From: CAZGMC01 sp964526565 | Lineage (GTDB): Bacteria > Pseudomonadota > Alphaproteobacteria > DSM-16000 > Inquilinaceae | Reading direction: 5' to 3' | Assembly: GCA_964526565.1 (NCBI GenBank) | Contig: CAZGMC010000058.1 | Location: 1 to 28,489 of the forward strand | Length of the DNA stretch: 28,489 nt | Shown here: positions 6,428 to 16,468 of the stretch, piece after piece | How positions within the stretch are numbered: the stretch's first letter is position 1 | Layout: each line of letters opens with the position of its first letter | Program-made: the position numbers and the translations under genes | Notes under the pieces: model-generated | What the model saw: the letters and a program-made list of their open reading frames with translations, nothing else | Told to the model about the DNA's origin: nothing | The model's database searches: none

Positions 6428-8068
6428 ATGTCGTCGCTGACCGAGTCGCCCGCCTGGAAGGCGCTGGAGGCCCATTTCTCCGGGGCCAGGCACCTGCACA
6501 TGCGCGACCTGTTCGCCCAGGACCCGCAGCGGTTCGATCGGTTCTCGGCCCGCGTCGGCGACCTGCTGGTGGACTACTCCAAGAACCGGATCACCGAAGA
6601 GACCATGCGCCTGCTGCTCGCCCTGGCCCGCCAGGCCGACGTCGAGGGCTGGCGCGACCGCATGTTCGCCGGCGAGAGGATCAACGTCACCGAGGGCCGC
6701 GCCGTCCTGCACGTCGCCCTGCGCAACCGGTCGAACACGCCGATCCTGGTCGACGGCCAGGACGTCATGCCGGAGGTCAACCGGGTGCTGGACCAGATGC
6801 GCCGGTTCACCGAAAGCGTCCGCGCCGGCGAATGGGTCGGCCACACCGGCAAGCGCATCACCGACGTGGTCAACATCGGCATCGGCGGCTCGGACCTGGG
6901 GCCGGTCATGGTCAGCGAGGCGCTGAAGCCCTACCACCACCCGGACATCCGCGTGCACTTCGTCTCCAATGTCGACGGCACCCACATCGCCGAGACGCTC
7001 AAGCGCGTCGACCCGGAGACGGTGCTGTGCATCGTCGCGTCGAAGACCTTCACCACCCAGGAGACGCTGGCCAACGCCCACTCGGCGCGGCGCTGGTTCC
7101 TCGACAAGACCGGCAACGAAGGCGCCATCGCCAAGCACTTCGTGGCGCTGTCGACCAACGAGCCCAAGGTGCGGGAGTTCGGCATCGACCCGGCCAACAT
7201 GTTCGAGTTCTGGGACTGGGTCGGCGGCCGCTATTCGGTGTGGTCGGCGATCGGCCTGCCGGTGGCGATCGTGCTGGGCATGGACCGGTTCGAGGAGCTG
7301 CTGGCCGGCGGCCACGCCATGGACCAGCACTTCCGCACCGCGCCGCTGGAGCAGAACCTGCCGGTCATCCTGGCCATGCTCGGCATCTGGTACAACAACT
7401 TCTTCGGTGCCCAGACGCTGGCGATCCTGCCCTATGACCAGTACCTGAACCGCTTCGCCAACTACTTCATGCAGGGCGACATGGAGTCGAACGGCAAGTC
7501 GGTCGGCCGCGACAACCAGCCGGTCGACCACGAGACCGGCCCGGTCATCTTCGGCGAGCCCGGCACCAACGGCCAGCACGCCTTCTACCAGCTCATCCAC
7601 CAGGGCACCAGGCTGGTGCCGTGCGATTTCCTGGCCCCGGCCAAGAGCCACAACCCGATCGGCGACCACCACAAGCTGCTGCTGTCCAACTTCTTCGCGC
7701 AAACCGAGGCGCTGATGCGCGGCAAGACCACCGACGAGGCGCGCGCCGATCTGGAGGCGCAGGGCAAGTCCGGCGCCGAGCTGTACACCCTGCTGCCGCA
7801 CAAGGTGTTCGAGGGCAACCGGCCGACCAACTCGATCATGGTGCCGATGATCACGCCCTATACCCTGGGCATGCTGATCGCGCTCTATGAGCACAAGATC
7901 TTCACCCAGGGCATCGTGTGGAACATCTACAGCTTCGACCAGTGGGGCGTGGAGCTCGGCAAGCAGCTCGCCAAGGACGTCCTGGCCGACCTGGAGGGCG
8001 ACCAGCCGGTCACCGGCCACGACAGCTCGACCAACGGCCTGATCAACTTCTACAAGGTGAACCGGTGA
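6428..8068 (+). CDS. pgi: Glucose-6-phosphate isomerase
   Basis: A 546-residue enzyme interconverting glucose 6-phosphate and fructose 6-phosphate in the cytoplasm; the length is typical of the bacterial family. Both family signatures are intact: DWVGGRYSVWSAIG at residues 263-276 and GIVWNIYSFDQWGVELGK near the C-terminus. The sugar-phosphate site NIGIGGSDLGP and the catalytic EPGTNGQHAFYQ segment are also present. The ATG at 6428 has a GGGGGAG ribosome site 7-8 bases upstream. The frame is open upstream to 6047, but that part is low-complexity spacer. A PPi-phosphofructokinase gene lies 384 bp downstream on the other strand with tRNA-Glu between them, so two consecutive steps of glycolysis are close but not in one operon. 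Confidence 0.97.
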   Translation: MSSLTESPAWKALEAHFSGARHLHMRDLFAQDPQRFDRFSARVGDLLVDYSKNRITEETMRLLLALARQADVEGWRDRMFAGERINVTEGRAVLHVALRNRSNTPILVDGQDVMPEVNRVLDQMRRFTESVRAGEWVGHTGKRITDVVNIGIGGSDLGPVMVSEALKPYHHPDIRVHFVSNVDGTHIAETLKRVDPETVLCIVASKTFTTQETLANAHSARRWFLDKTGNEGAIAKHFVALSTNEPKVREFGIDPANMFEFWDWVGGRYSVWSAIGLPVAIVLGMDRFEELLAGGHAMDQHFRTAPLEQNLPVILAMLGIWYNNFFGAQTLAILPYDQYLNRFANYFMQGDMESNGKSVGRDNQPVDHETGPVIFGEPGTNGQHAFYQLIHQGTRLVPCDFLAPAKSHNPIGDHHKLLLSNFFAQTEALMRGKTTDEARADLEAQGKSGAELYTLLPHKVFEGNRPTNSIMVPMITPYTLGMLIALYEHKIFTQGIVWNIYSFDQWGVELGKQLAKDVLADLEGDQPVTGHDSSTNGLINFYKVNR

Positions 8069-8094
8069 CTGTGGTGGTGAGGCCGTGCGGAAAG

Positions 8095-8167
8095 TGACCC
8101 CTACGGGATTCGAACCCGTGTTGCCGCCGTGAAAGGGCGGTGTCCTGGGCCTCTAGACGAAGGGGTC
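8095..8167 (-). tRNA. tRNA-Glu (anticodon TTC)
   Basis: Reads GACCCCTTCGTCTAGAGG on the minus strand and folds as a full cloverleaf. The 7-bp acceptor stem is GACCCCT with AGGGGTC, the discriminator base is A at 8095, the anticodon loop is CTTTCAC with anticodon TTC, and the T arm contains GGTTCGAATCC. The 3' CCA is not encoded. It lies 26 bp after pgi on the opposite strand. Confidence 0.96.
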
Positions 8168-8177
8168 AGTGCACAAA

Positions 8178-8206
8178 GACCTAGCGGCCGGCGGGCGGAA
8201 AATCAA
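8178..8206 (-). promoter_or_regulatory. Candidate promoter of tRNA-Glu
   Basis: TTGATT (8206-8201), a 17-bp spacer, then TAGGTC (8183-8178), 11 bp before the tRNA 5' end. The -35 is good and the -10 poor. The position fits a tRNA promoter. Confidence 0.3.
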
Positions 8207-8354
8207 CCGCCATCGCGTTTGCCGAAAGGGTTGCGACGGTCGGCCCCGCCGGCCCCGCCCCCCAACGCCGGCCCCGCCGGCCATGCCTCAGCGAGCCACG
8301 GCCCCGCTGCGGCCCAGCCCGCCGCGGCACAGGGACCGGCGGCGCACGGCAGGA

Positions 8355-8383
8355 CGGCGCCGGCCAGACCATGGCCGGCGCCG
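8355..8383. terminator. Perfect 11-bp GC hairpin, possible terminator
   Basis: CGGCGCCGGCC (8355-8365) and its complement GGCCGGCGCCG (8373-8383) with a 7-nt loop, in the spacer downstream of the minus-strand phosphofructokinase gene. A second 8-bp hairpin, GGGCCGGC with GCCGGCCC, lies at 8423-8444. Neither has a T tract, so classical intrinsic termination is not shown. The remainder of 8168-8451 shows nothing coding. Confidence 0.35.
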
Positions 8384-8451
8384 CGTTGCGCCCGTCAGTT
8401 GCGCCCGTCAAGGGTCTTCGGTGGGCCGGCTGGGGCGCCGGCCCGGCCGGC

Positions 8452-9669
8452 CTATTCGGCCGCGGCGGCCTTCGGCACCGGATAGTTGCGCAGGCGCGCC
8501 ATGTCGAACGAGCCGGAGCCCAGCAGCGGCCGCAGGTACAGCCGGAAGGCATCGGTGATGTTGTTGCTCTCGGCGTTGAGGAACTCGTCGGACATCACCT
8601 TGGTCTTGGCGGCGATGTTCTCCAGCGGCTCCAGCACGTACTCGACCGAATAGTGGCCGGTGCGGCGGATCGTCACTGAACCGTTGCGGTCCTCCCAGTG
8701 GGCGAAGTGCACCGCCTTCTCGCCCACCTCGCGCGCCTCGCACTGGTCGACGTCGGAGACCACGCCATAGAACGAGCGCTGCATGTAGCCCAGCGTGTCG
8801 CCGCGCACCCGCTTGATGCCCAGGCCGTCCTTGATCTGGTCGGACAGCAGGTCGGCCAGCGCGCCGCTGCCAGAGAGCTGGACATTGCCGTGGCTGTCCC
8901 GCTCCACCTGCTTGGCCAGCCTGGTCATGATCGGCGTGCCGCTCTCGTCGTGGATGCCCTCCGACACCGCGACGATGCAGCGGCCGAGCCGGTCGTACAC
9001 CGCCTTCACGTCGCCCAGGAACTTGTCGATCGAGAAGGTCCGCTCCGGCACGTAGATCAGGTGCGGCCCGTCGTCCTCGAACTTCTGCGCCGCACTGGCC
9101 GCGGCGGTCAGGAACCCGGCGTGGCGGCCCATGACGACGGCGATGTAGACGCCCGGCAGCGCCCGGTTGTCCAGGTTGGCACCGGCGAAGGCGCAGGCGA
9201 CGAAGCGCGCCGCCGACGGGAAGCCCGGCGTGTGGTCGTTGAGCACCAGGTCGTTGTCGATGGTCTTGGGCACGTGGACGCAGCGCAGCGGGTAGTTCGA
9301 CTTCTGCGCCTCCTCGGCGACGATGCGCGCCGTGTCGGACGAGTCGTTGCCGCCGATGTAGAAGAAGCTGGTCACGTCGTGCGCCTTGAGAACCTTGAGG
9401 ATCTCCCGGCAGTACTTCAGGTCAGGCTTGTCGCGGGTGCTGCCCAGGGCCGAGGCCGGCGTCTGCGCCACCATCTCCAGATTGTGGGTGGTCTCCGGCG
9501 TCAGGTCGATCAGCCTGTCGTCGACGATGCCGCGCACACCGTGATAGGCGCCGAACACGCGATCCACCCCCGCAATCCGGCGCGCCTCAAGCACGACGCC
9601 GACCAGCGACTGGTTGATGACCGCGGTGGGGCCGCCGCCCTGGGCGACCAGTACGTTGCCCTTCAGCAT
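8452..9669 (-). CDS. pfp: Pyrophosphate-dependent 6-phosphofructokinase
   Basis: A 405-residue PfkA-superfamily enzyme that phosphorylates fructose 6-phosphate. Two diagnostic sites point to PPi rather than ATP as phosphoryl donor: GGNDSSDTA at 106-114, with Asp109 where ATP enzymes have Gly, and PKTIDND at 134-140, with Lys135 where ATP enzymes have Gly. The N-terminal GGGPTAVIN loop and the MGRHAGFLTAAA and PERTFS segments also fit. The PPi reaction is reversible, so the enzyme can serve glycolysis and gluconeogenesis, a common arrangement in alphaproteobacteria. The first Asp of the usual GGDDS is Asn here, as I believe occurs in some members of this subgroup. ATG 9669 follows a GAGAGGAA ribosome site. 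Confidence 0.92.
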   Translation of the reverse strand: MLKGNVLVAQGGGPTAVINQSLVGVVLEARRIAGVDRVFGAYHGVRGIVDDRLIDLTPETTHNLEMVAQTPASALGSTRDKPDLKYCREILKVLKAHDVTSFFYIGGNDSSDTARIVAEEAQKSNYPLRCVHVPKTIDNDLVLNDHTPGFPSAARFVACAFAGANLDNRALPGVYIAVVMGRHAGFLTAAASAAQKFEDDGPHLIYVPERTFSIDKFLGDVKAVYDRLGRCIVAVSEGIHDESGTPIMTRLAKQVERDSHGNVQLSGSGALADLLSDQIKDGLGIKRVRGDTLGYMQRSFYGVVSDVDQCEAREVGEKAVHFAHWEDRNGSVTIRRTGHYSVEYVLEPLENIAAKTKVMSDEFLNAESNNITDAFRLYLRPLLGSGSFDMARLRNYPVPKAAAAE

Positions 9670-9756
9670 GGGTTCGTTCCTCTCGTTGATGCGACCGGGT
9701 TCTTGCGTGACACGGGTTCGGAAAGCCTTGGCCTGCGGACACCACGCCCCGCCGCG

Positions 9757-9906
9757 TCATCCGGGGCGGCGCGGCGGCTTGGGTTCCTGATCCTGTTGTT
9801 CCGGCCCCTGTTGCTCCGGCTGCAGCCGCCCGCGCGGCGGCCGCTCGTCTGCGGTGCGTTCTTCTAGCACGGATATCCGGGCACCGCCACCGAGGGCGAA
9901 ACGCAT
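9757..9906 (-). CDS. Possible small hypothetical protein after recJ
   Basis: A 49-codon frame from ATG 9906, beginning MRFALGGGARISVLEE and ending in a charged Pro/Gln/Arg-rich tail (QGPEQQDQEPKPPRRPG). It lies in the 353-bp spacer between recJ and pfp, in their direction. The first third reads like protein and the tail is low complexity. No clear ribosome site and no family recognised. The rest of the spacer shows nothing else. Confidence 0.25.
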   Translation of the reverse strand: MRFALGGGARISVLEERTADERPPRGRLQPEQQGPEQQDQEPKPPRRPG

Positions 9907-10022
9907 CGCCGGCAGGAACGCGCGTGGTTGGCCTGCGCCGGCCACGCTCAGCGGCGCCGCACGAGGCGGCAATGGAGGTCTGGCATCCGCGCCGCGGCAT
10001 CGTCTGGATCGTCTGGCCGGGG

Positions 10023-11846
<1,824 letters not shown>

Positions 11847-11851
11847 GGGGC

Positions 11852-12280
11852 CTATCCCTGCCCCACCACCGTGACCTCGACGCTGCGCCGGCGCGGCCGG
11901 TTGTCGTGGTTGATCAGGATGGCCTGCTGCCAGGTACCCAGCTTGAGGCGCCCGCCGCGCACCGGCACGACCAGCGACGGTCCCAGCAGGGCGGCCTGGA
12001 CGTGGCTGTGGCCGTTGCCGTCGTGCCAGGCCATCTCGTGGGCGTAGGGCATGCCGGGCGGGGCCAGCCGGGTGACGGCGTCCTTGAGGTCCTGCACGGC
12101 GCCGGGCTCGAACTCGATCGTCGACAGCGAGCCGGTGGAGCCGATCACGGTGGCGTGCACCGTGCCCTCGCGCACCGCCGACGCGGCGACGATCCGGCCC
12201 AGTTCGGCGGTGACGTCGGCGATGTCGGGCCCGGTGCGCAGCGCCACCTCGAAGCTGTCGCAATGCACGATCGTGTCCAT
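11852..12280 (-). CDS. yjbQ: YjbQ/UPF0047 family protein
   Basis: A 142-residue protein with the UPF0047 signature: HATVIGSTGSLSTIEFEPG, then HEMAWHDGNGHSHVQAALLG, then GGRLKLGTWQQAILINHDNR and the basic ending RPRRRSVEVTVVG. E. coli YjbQ has weak thiamine-phosphate synthase activity in vitro, but its real role is unsettled. The conserved His residues suggest a metal or ligand site. The start at ATG 12280 fits the family length, with an AGGA/GGGGT region upstream. Only 5 bp separate it from recJ, so the pair probably forms an operon. Confidence 0.9.
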   Translation of the reverse strand: MDTIVHCDSFEVALRTGPDIADVTAELGRIVAASAVREGTVHATVIGSTGSLSTIEFEPGAVQDLKDAVTRLAPPGMPYAHEMAWHDGNGHSHVQAALLGPSLVVPVRGGRLKLGTWQQAILINHDNRPRRRSVEVTVVGQG

Positions 12281-12353
12281 GGCTACCCCGTCCTGCGGTC
12301 CGGCAGACATGCTAGCAGGAAAGCGGCCGGGGCCGGTAGGGTGGCTTGACACC

Positions 12354-12418
12354 GGCACCACCCGCCGGCGCCACCGGCCGGCACCACCCGCCGGCGCCAC
12401 CCGCCGGCGCCGCTGCCC
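12354..12418. repeat. 13-bp tandem repeat upstream of yjbQ
   Basis: Units GGCACCACCCGCC, GGCGCCACCGGCC, GGCACCACCCGCC and GGCGCCACCCGCC at 12354-12405, plus a degenerate fifth. It lies in the 177-bp spacer between the membrane-protein gene and yjbQ. The unit is not a multiple of three, which fits a non-coding place. Confidence 0.85.
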
Positions 12419-12457
12419 GACATCCATCCGTTCCGGATCTGGTCGCTGTCGGGCCGC

Positions 12458-13051
12458 TCACAACAGCCCGTTCGAGGTGGCCGGGGCCGGCGCCGCGGTG
12501 TCCGTCAGCGGGTCGCGCTGGCCGGCACCGCCCGTTCCCAGGGCCTGGGCCGCCACTTCCGGGCCCCACTCCTCGACCAGGCGCTCCTGGTGCTCGGTCA
12601 GGCGCTCGATCTCGACCTCGTTGCGGTGAGCCAGGTAGGCGCCCACCGCCGGCGGCACGCTGAAATAGATCAGCCAGCCGGCCGCCGCCGCGCCGTACAT
12701 GACCAGCCAGTAGGCCGGCTCGGCGAGGATGGTCATGGCGCGGTCGACCGAGTGTGCGCCCTGCCACAGGGCCAGCGCCGCCGGCAGGACGCCGCAGAAG
12801 TTGACCGGCCCGACCGTGATCGCGGCGAACTTCTCCGCGTCGCGGTCGACGATCAGCGCGACCAGAGTCGGCACCAGGCCGACCATGACCAGCAGCGTCG
12901 TCGGCAGGAACAGCGCCGCCCCCGGCAGCGCGAACAGGAACACGATGAGCAGGCCGCCCGCCCCGCGCCGCCGCCGCGGCGCAGGGCCGGACTGCGGCGC
13001 GGGTGCCGGCGGCGGCGGCGGACGACGCGATGCGACGGGGTGTCCGGCCAT
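12458..13051 (-). CDS. Multi-pass membrane protein paired with the pseudokinase gene
   Basis: A 197-residue protein of no family I can name. A Pro/Arg-rich N-terminus (residues 1-32) precedes hydrophobic segments at about 33-50, 53-68, 76-96 and 110-142 (PAYWLVMYGAAAAGWLIYFS within the last). A charged helix (HRNEVEIERLTEHQERLVEE) and a disordered tail ending TSNGLL follow. The N-terminal positive charges predict a cytoplasmic N-terminus, and the helix is probably cytoplasmic too. It starts 10 bp after the kinase-like gene with a perfect AAGGAG ribosome site inside that gap, so the two are almost certainly made together. I infer that it is a membrane partner or anchor of that protein; no function is known. 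Confidence 0.85.
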   Translation of the reverse strand: MAGHPVASRRPPPPPAPAPQSGPAPRRRRGAGGLLIVFLFALPGAALFLPTTLLVMVGLVPTLVALIVDRDAEKFAAITVGPVNFCGVLPAALALWQGAHSVDRAMTILAEPAYWLVMYGAAAAGWLIYFSVPPAVGAYLAHRNEVEIERLTEHQERLVEEWGPEVAAQALGTGGAGQRDPLTDTAAPAPATSNGLL

Positions 13052-13061
13052 GACCTTCTCC

Positions 13062-15266
13062 TTAGGCCGCGGACAGGATGACGAGCACGACGACCAGCAC
13101 GGCCGACAGCACGCCGCTGCACAACGCCGCCATCTGGCGGCCGCTGTCCTCGGTCAGCCGGGCGCGGTTGGCCAGCACCTCCTGCCGCTGGGTGATGGCG
13201 CGCATCGCCGTCACGTAGTCGCGCGAGGCGGCGCGGAATGCCGCCTGGTCGCGCCGGATCAGGTTGCCGTTGTTGGCGATGGTGTAGATGTTCTTGAACA
13301 GCCCGGTCTCGGCCTCACGGTCCATGGCCTCGCGCACGCGCCGGCGCAGCGTCCGGCTGTGGAACCGCTCGATGGCCGGCTCGAGCAGGTCCGCCGCCCA
13401 GCCGCACAGCGCCGGCAGCGGATGGGCGCGGGTCGCCTTCTGCAGCTCGAACAGCAGGCCGGTGACGGCGAGGCCGTACTCCGGACGCTGCTGGTCCGAT
13501 GCCAGCGCCTGCAGCAGCCGGTCGCTCACCTTCGGATTGCGCGACAGCACGAAGGCGGCGACGTGCCGGTCGACGGGCGCCGCCGGCCGCTCGGCCGCGC
13601 CGGCCACCTCCTCCAGCGCCCACATCAGCCCCTCCAGGTCGAGCACGTAGTGGCCCTGCAGGATCGGGCTGAGGCACGGCGTGTTGGGGCTGAGCTCGTA
13701 GACGCAGCGCTCGAGACCGTTGCCGATCGCCGGGCGCTCCAGGTACGAGCGGGCGTGGTCGAAGGTGCCCGTCAGTGCGACGAAGTCGGCACGGAACTCG
13801 GGCTGACTGTTGACCCAGGACATCGGCAGCTGGCCGGCGATGATCTCGGCGTACTCCTGCGCCGTGCCGCCGCGCGCCACGACCTCGCCGAGCACGGCAC
13901 CGAGCCCCGCCGGCATCACTGCCTTGCCGCGGTAGCGGACCGGCGCCGGCGGGTCGAGCGCCATGACCACCCGCGCCACGCGGCGCTCCTCGATCGGGCC
14001 GCCGCGGCCGGCGCGGGCCGAGCTGACCGCGTCCTCGACCTTGTTGACCAGGAGTTCGTCGTCCAGGCTGCGGCGGATCCAGTGCACCAGATCGCCGGTC
14101 TCGATGACCTCGTTGGCGTCGCCGGTGCGCGCCGCCATGGCGGCGGCGACGGTGCGCGCCGTCCACAGCTCCTGCCCCTTGAACGGGAACGGCCGCGAGC
14201 CCCGCTTCGGCGCCTGGGCCTGCCTGGGACTGAGGCGCCGGCCCGCCAGCCACAGCTCCAGGTCCTCCAGGCTCCAGCGTGACGCCGGGTCGTCCAGCAG
14301 CAGGCCGCGCACCGGCTCCAGCACCGTCAACGGCAGGCGGGCGTCGCCGATCAGGGCGGTGAAGCTGCCCTTGTCGATCTTCTCGTTGAGCAGCGCCTGG
14401 TCGTCCAGGCCGCGCCCGGGCATGGCCCCCAGCAGCAGGGCCAGGATCGTGACGCCCAGGGCATAGAGGTCGTCGGCGCCGGTGCCGGGGCCGCGCCCCA
14501 GCGGCTGTGCCATGCCGCGCTCTATGGTTTCGAACGCCGGCAGCTGGCCGGCCCCGGCCGGCAGGGTGACGCATTCGCCGAGCTGCACCTTGGCGCTGCC
14601 GTCGCTGTCGCGCAGGAACAGGGTCATGGGGTTGACGGCGCCGTGGAACAGCCGGCGCAGCCTGAGCTCGGCCAGCGCCGCCGCCAGCGGCTGGATGACG
14701 CCACGGGTGAGCAGTTCCTCCGGCATCGGTTCGCGCTTGTGCTTGACCGACTTGAACAGGCGCGTGCCCCTGGGCCGTTCGAACACCATGACCGGCCGTT
14801 CCGCCTTGTCGGAGGGCCAGGCGACGACACCATAGCCGATCAGCCGGATCAGCGCCGGGTTGTCGATGCCGGACAGCGAGCCGGCAATGTCCCAGCGCGG
14901 CGGCGCGTTGCCGCGGCAGACGTGGGCCGACAGCTCGATATTGGCGTCGCGCCTGTCACGGGCGGCGACGGCGGCGGTGTCGGGGCCGGCCAGCTCCGGC
15001 AGCGGCTGTACAGGAAAGATCTCGTAGCGGTCGTTCAGCAGGACGGCATCGGGCGGGCCGTCCGGGGGCCTGGCCGCCTCCGGCGGTGAGGCCGCGGCCG
15101 GCGGGGCGGCGGCGTCGGGCGACCTGGCACCGGCACCGGTGCCGGGGCGGCGGCCGCGTTGCGCCGCCGGCTGCGGCTCGGCAGCCCCGGTCTCCGGCAG
15201 CGGGTCTTCCGGCAGCGGATCATCCGGCATGTCCGACAGGAAGTCTGCGAGGTCGCTGGATGGCAT
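13062..15266 (-). CDS. Tail-anchored protein-kinase-like protein (predicted pseudokinase)
   Basis: A 734-residue protein. Residues 1-75 are acidic, then Pro/Ala-rich and disordered. Residues 79-340 follow the Ser/Thr kinase fold in order: a YEIFPVQPLP start, FERPRGTRL hinge, LFHGAVNPMTLFLRD in place of the HRDLKPxN loop, KVQLGECV in place of DFG, GADDLYALGVTILALLLG as subdomain IX, and DPASRWSLEDLELWL as subdomain XI. The catalytic Asp is Ala210, the loop Lys is Asn212, the loop Asn is Thr215, and the metal-binding DFG Asp is Leu229. No VAIK Lys is evident, so catalysis is unlikely. Residues 370-700 are a helical region I do not recognise. The last 26 residues (LSAVLVVVLVILSAA at the end) form one C-terminal helix, predicting a tail-anchored protein with a cytoplasmic body. 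Start ATG 15266 has no good ribosome site. Confidence 0.82.
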   Translation of the reverse strand: MPSSDLADFLSDMPDDPLPEDPLPETGAAEPQPAAQRGRRPGTGAGARSPDAAAPPAAASPPEAARPPDGPPDAVLLNDRYEIFPVQPLPELAGPDTAAVAARDRRDANIELSAHVCRGNAPPRWDIAGSLSGIDNPALIRLIGYGVVAWPSDKAERPVMVFERPRGTRLFKSVKHKREPMPEELLTRGVIQPLAAALAELRLRRLFHGAVNPMTLFLRDSDGSAKVQLGECVTLPAGAGQLPAFETIERGMAQPLGRGPGTGADDLYALGVTILALLLGAMPGRGLDDQALLNEKIDKGSFTALIGDARLPLTVLEPVRGLLLDDPASRWSLEDLELWLAGRRLSPRQAQAPKRGSRPFPFKGQELWTARTVAAAMAARTGDANEVIETGDLVHWIRRSLDDELLVNKVEDAVSSARAGRGGPIEERRVARVVMALDPPAPVRYRGKAVMPAGLGAVLGEVVARGGTAQEYAEIIAGQLPMSWVNSQPEFRADFVALTGTFDHARSYLERPAIGNGLERCVYELSPNTPCLSPILQGHYVLDLEGLMWALEEVAGAAERPAAPVDRHVAAFVLSRNPKVSDRLLQALASDQQRPEYGLAVTGLLFELQKATRAHPLPALCGWAADLLEPAIERFHSRTLRRRVREAMDREAETGLFKNIYTIANNGNLIRRDQAAFRAASRDYVTAMRAITQRQEVLANRARLTEDSGRQMAALCSGVLSAVLVVVLVILSAA

Positions 15267-15462
15267 GCGTCGGCGGTCCGGCCAGAGGGCTGCAGTCCCA
15301 CCGATTATGGCCGGCCGGGGGGAAAGGAAATGTTAATGGGCGCGACAGTCCCGATCCGGCCGGCAGCGATGACCGGCGCGCGGAGGCGGTCGGCAGCCTG
15401 TGCCGCGGCCCGACGCCCGCACCGGCTGACGCCGCGGCCCGGCCGCGCTATACCGCGTGGCG

Positions 15463-16302
15463 ATGACGGGTTCCTGGCATGCCTCGCTCGACGACGTGGT
15501 GCGGCGGCGGTTCGACGTGCACGCCGCCGGCCACCGGCTGTGCGCCGAGTGGGTCGAGCCGGCCGCGGCCGACCCGGCGGCGTCGCCGCTGGTCTTCCTG
15601 CACGAGGGGCTGGGCAGCATCGACCAGTGGACCGGACGCGGTGTCTGTGTGCCGGCGGCGCTGGCGCGGGCCACGGGGCGGCGGGCGCTGGTCTACGACC
15701 GGCTCGGCTTCGGCGGGTCGGAGCCGCTGCCGGCACCGCGCACCCCCGACTACCTGTACGCCGAGGCGCGCGCCAGCCTGCCCGAGGTGCTGGACCGCTG
15801 CGGCATCGGCCGCGCCGTGCCGATCGGCCACAGCGATGGCGCCAGCATCGCCCTGCTGTTCGCCGCGGCCTGCCCGGAGCGGGCGGCGGCGGTGGTCAGC
15901 ATGGCGGCGCACGTGATCCTCGAGCCGGTCACCCTGGACGGCATCCGCCGCACCCGTGCCGCCTATCACGCCCGCGGCAGCCGGCTGCGCGCCGCGCTGC
16001 AGCGCTATCACGGCGCCAAGACCGACCTGGTGTTCGCCAACTGGGCCGACGCCTGGCTGTCGCCGGCCTTCGCCGGGTTCGACATGCGTGCCGAGCTGCC
16101 CAGAATCGTCTGTCCGGTGCTGGCCCTGCAGGGCGAACGGGACGAGTACGGCTCGCCGGCCCAGGTCGACCTGATCGCCGCCGGCGTCTCCGGCCCGTGC
16201 CGGCCGTGGATCATCCCCGACTGCCGCCACGTGCCGCACTTCCAGGCGACCGAGGCGGTGCTGGAGAGGATTGCCGGCTTTGTCGAAGGCAGTGTACGAT
16301 AG
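15463..16302 (+). CDS. Alpha/beta-hydrolase fold protein
   Basis: A 279-residue hydrolase. FLHEGLGSIDQW forms the oxyanion region, the nucleophile elbow is GHSDG, the acidic residue is in LQGERDEYG, and the His is in DCRHVPHFQ, so the triad looks complete. A lid-like segment lies between VTLDGIRRTRAAYHARG and KTDLVFANWADAWLSPAF. The family contains esterases and C-C hydrolases, and the substrate cannot be told. GTG at 15457 two codons earlier is an equally possible start. It is divergent from the pseudokinase gene with about 196 bp between starts, and convergent with the mscS unit. Confidence 0.9.
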   Translation: MTGSWHASLDDVVRRRFDVHAAGHRLCAEWVEPAAADPAASPLVFLHEGLGSIDQWTGRGVCVPAALARATGRRALVYDRLGFGGSEPLPAPRTPDYLYAEARASLPEVLDRCGIGRAVPIGHSDGASIALLFAAACPERAAAVVSMAAHVILEPVTLDGIRRTRAAYHARGSRLRAALQRYHGAKTDLVFANWADAWLSPAFAGFDMRAELPRIVCPVLALQGERDEYGSPAQVDLIAAGVSGPCRPWIIPDCRHVPHFQATEAVLERIAGFVEGSVR

Positions 16303-16375
16303 GATGCACGCATCAGCCTGCAGCACCCTGTCAGATACCAGGCATCAAAGCCATGCCGCACGCACCGGGCGCATA

Positions 16376-16459
16376 TTATCCTTCCGCGTCCGTGATGTGG
16401 CCCTCGTGGCGGCAGTTGTCGCACACATGCTGCGGCCGGGTGTTCCCCGACCACGGCAT
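16376..16459 (-). CDS. Candidate 27-aa CxxC microprotein downstream of mscS
   Basis: A 27-codon frame starting at ATG 16459, 9 bp after the mscS stop codon. A strong GAGGAAGG ribosome site overlaps the end of mscS. It ends at TAA 16376. The peptide contains HVCDNCRHEGHITDAEG: Cys13 and Cys16 with His18 and His21, a plausible zinc-knuckle arrangement. Codons are almost all G/C-ending (ACC, CGG, CAG, GTG, TGC, GAC, AAC, TGC, CGC, CAC). The position and ribosome site suggest translation with mscS. I know of no named family. The spacing, codon use and Cys/His pattern argue against chance, but the frame is very short. Confidence 0.5.
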   Translation of the reverse strand: MPWSGNTRPQHVCDNCRHEGHITDAEG

Positions 16460-16468
16460 GGCCTTCCT

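Noticed and set aside
15321..15460. A frame starting MLMGATVPIRP before the alpha/beta hydrolase, with a GGAAAGGAA site
   Set aside because: It continues out of frame through the hydrolase gene with Arg/Ala-rich low-complexity translation; no sign of a real protein.
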